A model generated the notes under the pieces. It had not been told where the DNA came from and ran no database searches. It worked only from the letters and a program-made list of their open reading frames with translations. This document shows, piece after piece, positions 11,282 through 26,808 of a stretch of DNA of 64,000 nt. Made by a program: the position numbers and the translations under genes. The number at the start of each line of letters is the position of its first letter. The first letter of the stretch is position 1. Origin of the DNA: Hybos culiciformis (taxonomy: Eukaryota > Arthropoda > Insecta > Diptera > Hybotidae). The stretch covers positions 2,170,001-2,234,000 of the forward strand of contig OZ023274.1 in the NCBI GenBank assembly GCA_964007475.1, written 5' to 3'.

Positions 11282-13571
11282 ATGACAACAACAGTTGTTA
11301 AGAAGAACACTGATGAAAAAAAGATTTCACAGAAGAAAATAGATAAAGTAAAAAAAAATAAGAAAAACAACAAAAACAATAAAAATGAAAATAAAAAGAA
11401 ATTGATAAAAAATGAAATATCGAAAACATCAGCAGACCCACCCCAACCAAAAAAACTGGAAAATCTTCATTCGACGACGACGAATGAAAATAAAAGTTCA
11501 CCAACAAAAAAATTTGAAAAACCAAAAGGTAAAGGTAAACAATTAAACAAGCCGTACAATAAAAAATCGTCATTCAATCAAAATCAGAAAAAAATATCTG
11601 CTTCGACTAATCATCAGCAGCAGAACCAGAACAAGAAATCATTCAACGATGGCACCACCACCACCACAGCAGTCAATGGAACCACTGAAAAACCAAATTG
11701 GAAGAAATTCAAAGAAGAAAAGAAAAATTTAAAAATCCAAAGGCAAAGTAAAAATCAAAAAGATTTATTTACTTTAAAAATTGAAGCAAAAAAATTGTAT
11801 GAAAAATTGAAATGTCGTGCAACAGAAAAACGTCCTGAATTGGCAGAACAATTATTTAAAATGTTGACACGCGATGATACCTTAATTCAACGTTTTGTTC
11901 TTAGTCACGACACCTCGCGGATTATTCAATGCTTGTTGAAGCACTCAAGTCCAAAAGTACGTGAAGATTTATCAACAAGACTAATTAAATCATCAGTTGT
12001 TGAAATTATAACATCAAGATATGCACATTTCTGTATTTTGCGTATTCTAAAATATGGAAATAAAAATATTAAACATAAATTGGTTGACAGCTTATTTGGC
12101 AGCATTTTCAAATTATCATCAAATGCAATTTCATCAAAAATAATTGATTACATTTATTTTAACATAGCAACAAAACAACAAAAAATTCAAATGCGTCAAG
12201 AATTTTATGGTGATTTCTACGTTAAAAGTAAAGATTTGAGCGTAAAAAAATTATCAGATTCATTTGAGAAATCTCCAAATTTGAAAAAAGCTATATTAGA
12301 TTCGGTTAAACAAAAATTATTACATGTAGCCAATAAAAAATTAACAGATAATTCATTAATTCATTCTATTTTATTTGAATACATTGAAGAAATTAAGAAT
12401 ACGGGTGCTTCAGTTGAAGAAGATGATGTTATTAAAACATTTGCCCTATTGACACCAACATTAGTTACAACTAGAGATGGTGTTATGTCATCCAGTTGGT
12501 GTTTTTGGTTATCACCAACAAAAGATAGGCGGGCTATTGTAAAATCATTAAAAGAACATTTATTGAAAGTAAGTTAATAAAATAAGATTTTAGAGTAGAT
12601 AATAATTAAAAGAATTAAATATTTTTAGAACAATTGACACTTTGGCACAGTTTTTTTCATTTTATTTTTGAAAATTAAAGCTATCCTAATATTTTTGATA
12701 GAGACAATATTAGCGTTAGTTAATTTTTGTTTTCATTAGCTAAGACATCAATTATTATCAAACTAATAATATATATATATATTTTTTTTAGATTTCCACT
12801 CACGAGCATGGTCATACATTTTTAATTTCAATTATCAACACTATGGATGACACAAAATCAATTAAAAAGAATTTATTTGATCCGTTAGCACCAAATTTAT
12901 CTGATATGTTGGAGAATCCATATGGTCGGAAAGTAATTGAATGGTTCATAACACCTGAAGACACAAAATGTTTTCATCCAAAACTTGTTGAATTCTTTAA
13001 TTCAGGATTACAATACAGTAAAAAAGACAAAGAATTGAGACAAAAAGAAATTCTAGAACAAATTGAAGAACCTTTGGCTGCAGTAATTGTTGAAAATCCA
13101 AAGCAATGGATATCTAATGGCCAAAATGGATTTGTGTTAGCGACAATTTTTAAGAAATTGAATGGTGAAAATGCAGAAAAAGCATATCAGGCAATTGCTG
13201 CAGAAATATGCTCAAATGATTGGCAAATACCGAGCAAAAAGGACAATAATGATGAAATGAACGAATTAGAACCTGGAATTTCTAATTCTGGAATGCATTA
13301 TGCTTTAATGAGAATATTAAAAAATGATGAAGATAGAATTAAAAATGATCTTGAAAATTTTGCTTCAACATTGGTAAAAGTCATAGAGCATGAAACCTTA
13401 AAATCGTGGATTAATTACAACCGTGGTTGTTTTATTTTACTTAAGTTATTTGAAGTAGCAAAAGAAGAGACTAGAAGTCAATTAGTTACTAAAATGAAAA
13501 AAGTCGAAAAATTGTTAAAGAATCAAAGCACAGTTGGATCAAAATTATTAATAGAAAAATTGAATTTATGA
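11282..13571 (+). CDS. PUF6: Pumilio-family RNA-binding protein PUF6 (penguin)
   Basis: Two exons (11282-12568, 12792-13571; phase 0 intron) encode about 688 residues, close to the usual length. The first 170 residues are Lys/Asn-rich, typical of a nucleolar protein. The rest holds degenerate pumilio repeats: FVLSHDTSRIIQCLLKHSSP, ITSRYAHFCILRILKYGN, then HGHTFLISIINTMDDTKSIK and NPYGRKVIEWF. PUF6 (penguin in Drosophila, Puf6p in yeast) works in 60S ribosome assembly and can bind mRNA, without the strict base code of classical PUF proteins. The start ATG follows AATTATAAAAT. The exon 1 donor is AAA/GTAAGT and exon 2 starts ISTHEHGH. Identification is firm from the repeat order and the C-terminal CPL-like region. 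Confidence 0.93.
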
Positions 13572-15197
13572 TTTTTGTATTTATGATTTGTTAAAAATTC
13601 AATTATAAAATCTTTCAAAATAAAAATAAATGTTAACCGATATTGTTTTTAATAATGAACTGAAAAAGCATTTAAAGAATTATCTATATTCCACAAAATA
13701 AATAATAGTAATGTTTGAAAATTTCATGGGTTAAGACAATTATTTAAGTATTTTATATTAGTAATCCTTTGTAATAATATTTTTAATAATATTAATTTGA
13801 AAATTTCTAAGATAAATTAAAATTGTACAATTTTCTGTGTGGATTTTAAATAAAGATGAAATTTTTATTTGAAATGCATTTCTATTTTTTATGATCACTA
13901 CGACGATATTATATAGTACAAAGACTGAGAATTTGTAATCATCCATATTTTAAGTCATTTTTCCACAAGCTGAGAATCTCATGAAAGTTATAATAGGGAC
14001 AACATCTTTTATTAATTTTTAGCTTGAAATTTTCAAAATCTTGAAAGTTGAATACGGAATATATTTTTCGAGTTGAATTCGTTAAAATTTTTGATTTACA
14101 ATGCGACGTCTTTTGCATAACGTATGTAAAATTATGTTAGTTCTTAAATAAAGTAGGTTTTTATTTTACGAAACGTGACGTCATTTTCATCAAAGTACTA
14201 CCAGACCTAGAAGAAATTTAAAGTGGAATATTATGGAAGCAACCTGACTAAAATTTAATTTTATATCACAGAAAGTATCAAAAATGATTTAATGTTTTAT
14301 TAATTCAACAGCTATTTTCATGATGCTGAATTTAACAAACTCTCCATGAAAAGTGGAAACTTTATTTTTTTTTTCCAAATACAATCTGTGTAATATTAAA
14401 AAAATATTCGATCATGGAGACGGGGATTGGACATTTCTCCGCGATTTCTTTTTGTATCGCGGACATCAAAATGACATTTGACCGCGATTCGAAATGATTT
14501 TTGTCCGCCGCGGACAATATCTGAAAAATCAATCGCGGATAAATGACATTTTGAATAATGACATTTGTCCGCTAAAAATTTGAAAAAACAATCGCGGACA
14601 AATGACATTTTGCAAAATGACATTTGTCCGCTAAAGTTTGAAAATTCAATCGCGGACAAATATCATTTTGCAAAATGTCATTTGCCCGCTCATTTTGAGA
14701 CATTTGTCCGCGAAGTTTTCCATACAAATTTCATCGCGGACAAATGTCACGGCGCCCATGAAGACATACCAAATATTGTTCAATTATATAATAGTAGCTG
14801 AAAGTTCCTATCATTTTTTAGTCGATTACATATTTTGTTCTTTAGGCAACACGACAACACTTTGCTAGACGCAATCAAGCAAAATAATAAAAATATGAAA
14901 ATATAATTTTAATCAAATTCAAATAATATTTATTTTAGGAGGAATTTAATTTTAAAAATAATTATAAAAAAAATTTAGTTTATTTAAAAAATTAAATAAA
15001 AATAAAATAAAGAAAATTAATTGAGATTTCAAAATGTTTATTTATTTTTAAGATTTTTATTTTTTTAAGCTAAAAAAAAAAGAAGGAAAACTTTTTATAA
15101 TTTTTTAAATAAAAAATAAAAAAAAAAACAATAACAAGGAATTTCGAACAAAAAAAAAATAAAAAATTAAGAAAATTAAAAATAAAAAGAAAAAAAA
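13572..15197. other. Intergenic region between PUF6 and ZNF-C
   Basis: AT-rich DNA. An AATAAA-containing stretch near 13618-13630 may end PUF6 transcripts. The palindromic array at about 14436-14757 is listed separately. A poly-purine/A-rich tract precedes the ZNF-C start codon. Confidence 0.4.
14436..14757. repeat. Palindromic tandem array (GCGGACAAATG family), copy 1
   Basis: Units of about 60 bp contain ATCGCGGACAAATGACATTTTG followed by its near inverse CAAAATGACATTTGTCCGC, separated by AT-rich spacers such as TAAAAATTTGAAAA. Three to four units are visible, ending TCGCGGACAAATGTCACGGC. The same family occurs at 31425-31910 in the opposite orientation. It looks like a short non-autonomous fold-back element. 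No coding content is credible. Confidence 0.8.
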
Positions 15198-18229
<3,032 letters not shown>

Positions 18230-19143
18230 TCTATGTACGTATATAAAAAAATATCAACTGATACGCGAGACTTAAAAGTACATTATTCTAATAATTTAAT
18301 AATTAAGTTTTTCTTTTTGTATAATCAAGTATATATTAAGAATATTGTAAAAATATAGGTAATAATTTAAAAATTTAGTTTTTTTTGTATAATCAAGTAT
18401 ATATTAAGAATATTGTAAAAATATAGGTAATTTATTTTAAACCGTATCTAGTTTTAATATTTTAATTTTGTAAAATTCAACAAAATATACGGTTTACAAT
18501 GTTTTTTGGACAATGCAAAATTTAAATTAGTCAAAAATTCAATTTTCATTTTAATAAATATCGACTAATGATTAGTTTAGGCTAAAGTTCTTTAAAATTT
18601 TATTTTTTATAATGTAGATGTAGCCATTAATTTTATTATAAATAATAATGTGAGTTTTATGAAGATAAACAACTAAGGCAAAAACAATTAATAGTTTTTA
18701 ATATAATTTTAAACACGAAATTATTTTAAAGTCTTACCATTTTTTTTATCGAAGCTGTATTATATCGCTATATTTTTCAGTAAAATAAATTCTACTTTGA
18801 AATATGATATATACTTTATTTCAACGAAAAATGCAATGAAATTATATCTAGAAAGAAGAAAGAGCAATACCGTTTTCCAAAAACATTAAAAAAAAAATCA
18901 TCCCTCATAATCCATTGAGTGCTTTTAATGAAAACAATTTTTTCCTTATCTTTTTTTATTTTTCGACTACATTATTTAATATCAATAAATTTTATAAAAA
19001 TATTACACATATCCCTTCGGATAAAGGATTAAAGAGTATTAATACAAGAAATACAAAAAATTATAATGGAAGTCAAAATACGTAGATCCATTTTGTTCCA
19101 ATACATACTTTATTTTTTGCATTAACCTTTTATTTTCAAACAA
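18230..19143. other. Convergent intergenic region between ZNF-C and ZNF-D
   Basis: 3' flanks of two genes that converge. A 68-bp tandem duplication is seen at 18314-18430: TGTATAATCAAGTATATATT occurs from about 18318 and again from about 18386. Nothing else is recognised. Confidence 0.5.
18314..18430. repeat. 68-bp tandem duplication
   Basis: The stretch containing TGTATAATCAAGTATATATT and AATATTGTAAAAATATAGGT appears twice with an offset of 68 bp. It lies in the 3' flank of ZNF-C. Confidence 0.85.
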
Positions 19144-21429
19144 TTATGAAAAATGTATAACATTTTCATTTATAGGATCTCTTTTTTCTATTAAGTCCTT
19201 ATTATTATTTTCCATTTCATTTTTTGTTTCATTATTGCCTACTTCCATTTTTAAATGTGAAAACATTTTTATTGGCGGTCGACCTCCTTTTTTATTCACT
19301 ATCCCATCGACTGGAGTATGAATAACATTTCCTTTAACTGGAGCCGATGCACCATGATTATTTTTAATATGATTATACATTTGCTTGTAACGTGCGTATT
19401 CGATTCCGCATATTTTACAACGGTACTCTTTTAGATCTTGATGAACTTTCAAATGCTGTCGAAGATCTCGTTTTCCTGAAAAAAAAAACCAAATTATTTA
19501 TACGGTACTTTTTACTCGTAATGAAATATTTCGATAATCTTACCTTTATAGCTAGCTTTACAAATATCGCAAACGAATTCTCTTTCATTGGAATGTGAGC
19601 GCATGTGATCTCTTAAGTCTTGTTTCAAAATGAAACGATTGCTACATATTTCGCAAACATGTGCCCTTAAAATCAAATTTTAGAATAACTTTAGATTAAT
19701 GATTCAAAGAAAGTTATGTTAATAATTTTAAATTTAATTATTTAAGTAAATTGAAGTCATACGAAAATATATCACTTCTACCTGACTATGTACTGTGAAT
19801 TAGAATTTTAGATAAAGAATTGTTAAAAATGTTCTTACCTATCATTTAAATGTCGTTTAGTATGCGTTTTTAATGCAGAAGTACACGAGAAACTGTGACC
19901 ACAAGTATGACATTGATATGGTTTTTCACCTAAAAATAAAAGTTTCTTTAAAATTTATGAAATTTTTTGGTTAATATTTAATGTTACCTGTGTGAGTCCG
20001 TTCATGCAGCCTTTTATGCGCCGTTGTATGAAATCTGGCTTCTATTTAACAAAAAAATATATACTTAATTTCATTTTCAAATTAATTAAAAAATCATTAC
20101 CACAATAATCACATTGGAATTTTTTTACATTTGAATGAATAACTTTATGATTTAGCAATTGAGGTTGCGATCGAAATTGTTTTCCACAGACGTCACATTT
20201 ATACGGTTTTTCATCTTAAAAATTAATTAAATGAAAAATTACAATTTTCTAATTAACAAATAAAATTTTACTACCAGAATGAATGCGTAAATGATTTTTA
20301 TACGTGTCCCAGGTTCTTAATGCCTTCCCGCATTGCTCACAAACGTGTACCCTGCCAGAATGACTAAGCCTCTCGTGCCTCCTTAAATAGATTCTTGTGC
20401 CAAAATGTCTAAAAATAAAAATAAAAATTTTTGAAAATAAATACAATAATTGTAAATTATTTAAGAAACTACAAAATTAGCAAACAATAAATATCAAAGA
20501 TTGTAAATATTGTGGTTGAATTTACAAAAAATAAGATTCCTATGCGCAATCCAAATCTTTTTTAAAATTAAACAAAATTCACGAAGTTTAATTTTTGTTT
20601 TCAAGTGCTTACAACATTACAAATATTGCTCTAGGTCAGAGAGTTTTGCAAGTCTCGTTTTTAAAATACAACTTATATGTGATTTTGTCTATTTAAATTA
20701 TCAACGTTGCTAAAGTATTAATAAATAATAATTTTTCAACCAAACAAAATAAAAAAAGTTATTGGTATCATACTTTAAGCAATCAACACATTGATATCTA
20801 AGTTCCCCATTTATCTCAATTTCAATACATGGTCGAACTAGTGGACGTTTAGCTCTCGGTTTTTTAACTACTGCCTTTTCAATAGAAGAATGTTTATTCA
20901 GTTTTTTATTTCCATTTTTCATTTTCTGTTTTTGACATTTTTTCAATTCCTCTCCCGGATTAAATTCAGATCCAGAATCTTCCTCATTACTTTCATTGTC
21001 GTCGTCATCATCACCACGATGATTGTCATCGGTATCTGATTCAATTTTAATGTTTAACAAGGATTCATGCTCTGAATTTATGTTTTTTTGTTCCACTGAA
21101 CCAGTTTGGTGCAACTCTTCTAAATTTTTTTTATCCCAATTTTGTTGTTGTTTTAAATAATGAATTTCGAGTAAATGTTCTTCGAGCAAATTACCAGAAT
21201 TTAGTTTATTTGAACACAGAAGGCAAAAATATGAAATTTCTCCATCCGTTTGATTGTAATAAATTTCAGCACATTTTTCACCAAATTTTTGTACAGCGTT
21301 TGTTGTTATGATGGCTGGTGGTGTTGGTAGTATTGATGGGGTTGTTGAAATTACTGGAAAAATTGATGAATTCAAATAATCAAAATCGGTTTTTAATAAA
21401 GTCTCATCTGCTGGCCGCAATAAATTCAT
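19144..21429 (-). CDS. ZNF-D: C2H2 protein of the same family, one intron lost
   Basis: Seven exons on the minus strand: 21429-20774, 20408-20275, 20214-20101, 20041-19988, 19929-19839, 19665-19544 and 19475-19144. They join to about 500 residues. The start gives MNLLRPADETLLKTDFDYLN. The N-terminal module is KFGEKCAEIYYN, DGEISYFCLLC and H-x4-H. An acidic linker with an Asp run follows, then eight C2H2 fingers. The tail VIHTPVDG...KKGGRPPIKMF is AT-hook-like. Exons 7 and 8 of ZNF-C are fused here, so one intron was lost. The N-terminal module is almost identical to that of ZNF-E at the DNA level, which marks D and E as recent duplicates. A nuclear DNA-binding role is likely, with targets unknown. 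Confidence 0.87.
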
Positions 21430-22444
21430 ATTATTTTTTTTCCGCCTCTTTCGAATTTTTTTCTATTTATTAGATATGAATTAAATTTTCTTTGAATAAA
21501 TATTTTTTTATAAATACCTTTAATTTTTATTATTAGAATTTATAAAAAACAATAAAAAGAATAATTTTAGATTCTTTTTAGAACAAAAATATCTAAATAG
21601 AATCTATTATAGAGTATTAGATAGTGTCACTTATTTTGTTTATGTTTTTGTTTATTTTTTTTTTTGAATACTTCCAAGTAGAAACTAACTATCGACGTCG
21701 CCGTCGTTTTAAAAGTTAAATTATTTTGTTTGGCTAAGTTGAAAATAAATTTTTTTCTATCGGCTTATACTTTCAAAATCATCTTATTTCAAACGACCTC
21801 ATAAATCTTTTTAATTTTTTTTATCTCTCCTAAATTTTAATAATTTAATTAAAAAAATTGTTTAATTATTTACTAAATATTTCTAAACTATGAATAGTGT
21901 ACCTAAAAAATTCTTTTTTGTTTTAAAACTTTTCAGATATTTTTTTTAATAAATAATTTATATTTCTAGTTTTTTATTTTTTTACACTTTAAAAAAAATT
22001 ACATGAAAACATATTATATTTACAAAGTTTACACATTATAATATTTCTTAAATTTATTTCATTGGAAAAAATACCTCTCCAATATTATAAATATTTTTTA
22101 TATATTTTTATTTAAACGATTATATTGCCACTACTGAAAAATATTAAGTAATTTTTCTTCGCCACAAACAACGGATAGAAAGCAGCTTTACAAAATATTC
22201 AAAAGAAAATCCTTAGATTGAACTTGTACGCACACAAAACAATAATTTTATTTTTTTCCAGAAAAATTAAGTATTACAAAATTGTGCATGGAAAATAATT
22301 TTTGTAATTACATTATTTAAAATATAATAAAATAAATTGCACATTATCATTATTTTTCCATTGTATTTAAAACAATACAGCAGCTAGATTTCATAATATC
22401 TAAATTTAACTTATAGGTATTATGCATTATTATCTAATTCAAAT
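21430..22444. other. Intergenic region between ZNF-D and ZNF-E
   Basis: Very AT-rich 5' flank of ZNF-D and 3' flank of ZNF-E (both minus strand). No other gene or repeat is recognised. Confidence 0.4.
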
Positions 22445-25400
22445 TTAGTTGAATTGTGAAACGTTTATACTTTCATTAATAATGTTATCTTTATTTTCCA
22501 CTATATTCTCAACCTCATGATTGATCTCATCATTATTTTTTGTATGTAAAAACATTTTTACTGGTGGTCTTCCACCTTTTTTCTTTCCTGATCCATCAAC
22601 AGGGGTATAAACGACATTTGCTGACACTGGTCCCGATGTACAATGCTGATTTTTAATATGATGGTAAATTTTACTATAACGAACAAATTCTTCCCCTAAA
22701 AAATACAAATTAAAATATTTTTTATTGTTTTTTTTTTTACCCAGCTTATTAAAACAAAATCATACCACATAATTTACATCGATATTCTCTTGAATTCTGA
22801 TGAACTTTTTGATGCTGAAGTAATTCTCTTTTCCCTTTATAGCTTGCATTACAAATAAAGCAAATAAATTCTCTTTCATTGGAATGTACTCTCATATGCC
22901 TTCGTAAATCTTGTTTCAAAATAAAACTGTTGTTACATATTTCACAAACATGAGTCCTACAAATATTTTTTATTTTAAATTTTATTCGGTTTTTTTTTAA
23001 AGATTATTTACCTTTCGTTGTTATGTCGTTTTGTATGAGTTTTTAATGATGAAGTGCAAGCAAAATTTTGACCACAAGTGTCGCATTGATATGGTTTTTC
23101 ACCTTAGAAGAAAAAATTGGAATAAAATAGTAAAAAAATTTAACATTTAGGTGTTTAGATTAAGAAATAAAACAAATGTGGCCATAAATTGAGTCTTCGC
23201 AATATAAAAGCGAAATTCTAATAATGAATAGCACATTTAGACTAAAAATATTACACAAACTAAAATAATAAAAATAAATACTATTATGATAACACTTTAT
23301 TTACCTGTGTGAGTTCTTTCATGAATTCGTTTATGAGCTTTTGTATGAAATCTAGCATCTACAGATAAATTAATTTTAGATTAATATTTCAAATTTTGAG
23401 ATAAAACAAATTTATAATTACCACAAAAGTCACAGTTAAAATTTCTTACATCTGAGTGGGTAATTTTGTGGTTTATTAATTGAGGCAGCGCCCGAAAAGC
23501 ACTTCCACAAATTTCACATTTGTAAGGTTTTTCACCTAAAAATATTTTTTATTTGTAAAATGAAATATAATTGGTATAAATAACGTTAAAAAAATCAATT
23601 GTGTTTATTTGGATTAAAAGAGCAAAATAAACATTTTATTCTTATGGACTATTATTAAGTTGGATAAAAATGGAATGAAAATTTTCCATGGTTGTAAAAA
23701 AAAGGTAACAAAAAAAAAATTGGAAATAAAAAATAATAAAGTGTTCAGAGCTCACAACAAGTTTAAATAAACATCAATCCCTAAATATGACGATAAAAAT
23801 AAAACAACGTATGATATTTATACGTCATTATTAGATGATAGCACCATTCGATTCCTCGTACTCGATTTTATAAGTATGTACAACTATTTTGTAATATTCT
23901 TAATTTTGATTAAATTGTGTTTTTTAGATGAAAATTTTACGTTACTTGATATTTTTGCATACGTTTTTTTAATTTTCAAATCTTTAAACTCAAATTACTC
24001 GAAACTATACTTTTCATTATACATTGTTTCATTTCTGAGCAGACGATATGTCGTAAAAGCTAACGCCATATTAAATTGAAATTATATTATAAAATTTTAA
24101 CAATTGTTTGTTGTTATTAAAAAAATATGTTCTTATCATTATTGTAATTATAAAATTGAATTAAGAATAAAAATTACCAGTATGAATCCTGTTTACCCAA
24201 TGAATGATATCGTTTTCAATCAATAAAATTTCATGAAATAAATAAAATAAAACCATAACATTATTAATTTATTAATTTATAAACTGAATTCAAATTTAAT
24301 ATAATATTATTTTATAAATAATATGAAGATAAAATTTTTACCTACAAAATAATTTTAAATCAAATATATATTTTTTAAATAACCATAGTCGATTCAGGCC
24401 CGAACATTATTTCGTCCTAGCCTAGTCTTTATTTAATAAATAATGTTTGTTCTTTAAATATTTATTTTTTTTTTATTTTTGCAATTTATTAGGGTATTCA
24501 TGGTGAAGTAGAAGGATCTTTTTTTATACGTATGATCGGATGATCTTATGCTGTGCCGGCTGTTAGCATCAATAAAAAATATCACGTACCTGTCAATCAA
24601 ACAATTTTCTTAATAAATAGGTAACTTTTTAAATTTTAAATTAATTATTTTAATGAAAAAAAAAAGTTTACTAATAATACAGTATGTAATTACAAAAAAG
24701 TGCAAAAAATTTATGAATTAAAAAAAGCCTTAATTTTAAAAAGTTTCTGAATTTTCAAATAAAAGAATTAACTATTAATGAATGAACAATTTACCTTAAA
24801 TGATTTTTATATGCGTCAGCTGTTGTCAATGCCTTCGAACAATGTTCACAAACATGATATTTTATTTTCCCTGAATGTATAATTCTTTCATGTTTCCTTA
24901 AACTAGTTTTATTTGCGAAATTCCTAAAAAAAAAATTATAATAAAATATAAATTGAGAAATTTTATTTCGTATAACAATATCGATTATTTTTAAATTTTT
25001 TTTATCTTTAGTTTCTTACAACAAATATTTGGGCCTGGGTCTTTTATTCCCCATCGAGTCATCCCATCCCTTTCATAAATGAAATTATTTTCCCCGGCTT
25101 ATGTCTTTCTAATTCCTTGGGACCCTGTAGAAAGTATTCCCCAAGCACTTTTACCCTTCTGGTGCTTATCGTTGACAGAGCACAGAAGGAACCGTTTTCA
25201 TTTAAATAAATAAATGTGATATTTCCAATTACTTCGTAAGAAATCTTTTATTTTCTAATCAAGCCTTTATTTTTAGAATAATTTTTTGTGGTAGGTAATT
25301 AAAAATTTTCACTTTTCCTTACTTTTCACAATCATAACATTGATATCTTGTCTGGCCATTAATTAATACAGATTTAAATGGTTTTGATTTCCTAGCATCA

Positions 25401-26005
25401 CAACCACCACCACCACTCCCACCATCTGAATCAGAATCATTTTTATATTTGGGTTTTTTTGTTCTTTTTGATTTAGATTTAATTTCTTTTACTGATGTCT
25501 CTTTATCATCTGTAATGTCATTGTCATTGTAATCTTCAGCAGTAGGGTCCGTGTTATCATCATTACAGAAATCTTCAGCAGAATCTGGTTCTATTTTGCA
25601 CAAATTTTGAAGAATTTCATCATCATCGTTTTCTTCATTTTCTTGATGATGAGTTTCCGTCCCATTTGAATTTGTTTGCTGCTCATCAGAAATTGTATTC
25701 CAATTTTTTGTTTGTTGTTGTTTTAAATAATGAATTTCGAGTAAATGTTCTTCGAGCAAATTACCAGAATTGAGTTTGTTTGAACACAGAAGGCAAAAAT
25801 ATGAAATTTCTCCATCCGTTTGATTGTAATAAATTTCAGCACATTTTTCACCAAATTTTTGTATAGCGTTTGTTGTTATGATGGCTGGTGGGGGTAGTTC
25901 TGCTGAGGAGGCCGTTGCCGCCAAGGAAGTTGTTGTTGGAAAAATTCTTTTATTCAAATAATCGAACTCTGTTTTTAAAGTGTCTTCATCCGGAATTAAA
26001 CTCAT
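22445..26005 (-). CDS. ZNF-E: C2H2 protein of the same family with an 11-nt micro-exon
   Basis: Eight exons on the minus strand: 26005-25323, 24923-24795, 24188-24178, 23535-23422, 23358-23305, 23102-23012, 22956-22766 and 22695-22445. They give about 507 residues. The N-terminal module is KFGEKCAEIYYN, DGEISYFCLLC and H-x4-H. Gly/Asp-rich and basic linkers follow, then eight C2H2 fingers. The tail is VVYTPVDG...KKGGRPPVKMF. The H-L-R-I-H-T end of finger 2 is split: exon 2 stops after TTAAG, and GATTCATACTG alone forms exon 3. Conversely, exons 6 and 7 of ZNF-C are fused. The intron after the micro-exon carries a transposon copy. It is probably a nuclear DNA-binding protein and the closest paralogue of ZNF-D. 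Confidence 0.86.
23790..24045. mobile_element. Inverted-repeat element (257-bp family), copy in a ZNF-E intron
   Basis: This interval matches the inverse of the element at 28006-28262, for example ACCATTCGATTCCTCGTACT near 23844. Its right end keeps TTCATTTCTGAGCAGACG, one mismatch from the family end. Its left end is decayed (GACGATAAAAATAAAACAACG). It is the older or degraded copy. Confidence 0.8.
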
Positions 26006-26808
26006 TATTGAATTTTTTTTTTGAATTCATGTGATTAAAAGTTGATTAATTTTACCTAAATTTTAATGATGAGCGGCGAAGAGATAAAGGTACTTGTTTG
26101 TAGTTACTTTAATAGGCAAACCTATATTTTGTATTTTTTTTTTTGTTGTTAAAATTTTTTTTAATTAATTAAAAAAAGAAAACAAAAAAGAGCTGAGAAA
26201 TTGACAAATTTTGTGTCTTTTAAATTTTTAATTTATTATCTTTTTAATTTATCTTTAATGAAAAAAACAAAAAATAAACATAAAATAGTAAACAAGACTT
26301 GGTGGTAGAGATTTTGAAAGCAGGCGCAGACGCCGTAAAAAAAATCAGCCGACCGTTTCAAAGTCGTTTCAAAGCGTCTCCTGTCGGATCAATAATATAA
26401 CAAAATTGAGTAAAAAAAATATGTATTTTAATTTTTTTCAACATTTTATAATCGATCATCGACTCGCTTCGCTTTGCCTTACATCAGCTGTTATTATATT
26501 ATCAACAAAAAATGTAAATAAAAAATATTTAATCTCGTCTCGTCTCGTTGACGTCGTCAATGAATTTATGAATGCGAATCAACTTAAAATCAATGTATTT
26601 TAGAAAGAAAATTCAATATGAAATAAAAATGTAATAATTAAATAATTAAAAATTTTATTTTATTGTGGTCCGTGAAAGTGGACAGAACAAATAATTATTC
26701 TGTGATTAATTTTTTATTTTTTTTTTATTTTTTTAATTAAATTTTATTAATCTCGTTCACTTATTGTGTACTAGTATTTTTTTTTTATTATTAAAATTGA
26801 TAAGAAAA
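26006..26808. promoter_or_regulatory. Divergent intergenic region between ZNF-E and RFK
   Basis: The two start codons point away from each other. A more GC-rich patch at 26290-26395 contains CAGGCGCAGACGCCG and a doubled GTTTCAAAG, and could hold the promoters. No specific element is identifiable by eye. Confidence 0.35.

Noticed and set aside
11298..11573. Antisense open frame over the PUF6 N-terminus
   Set aside because: It is the shadow of a Lys/Asn-rich coding segment (AAA/AAT codons) and has no start context or motif.
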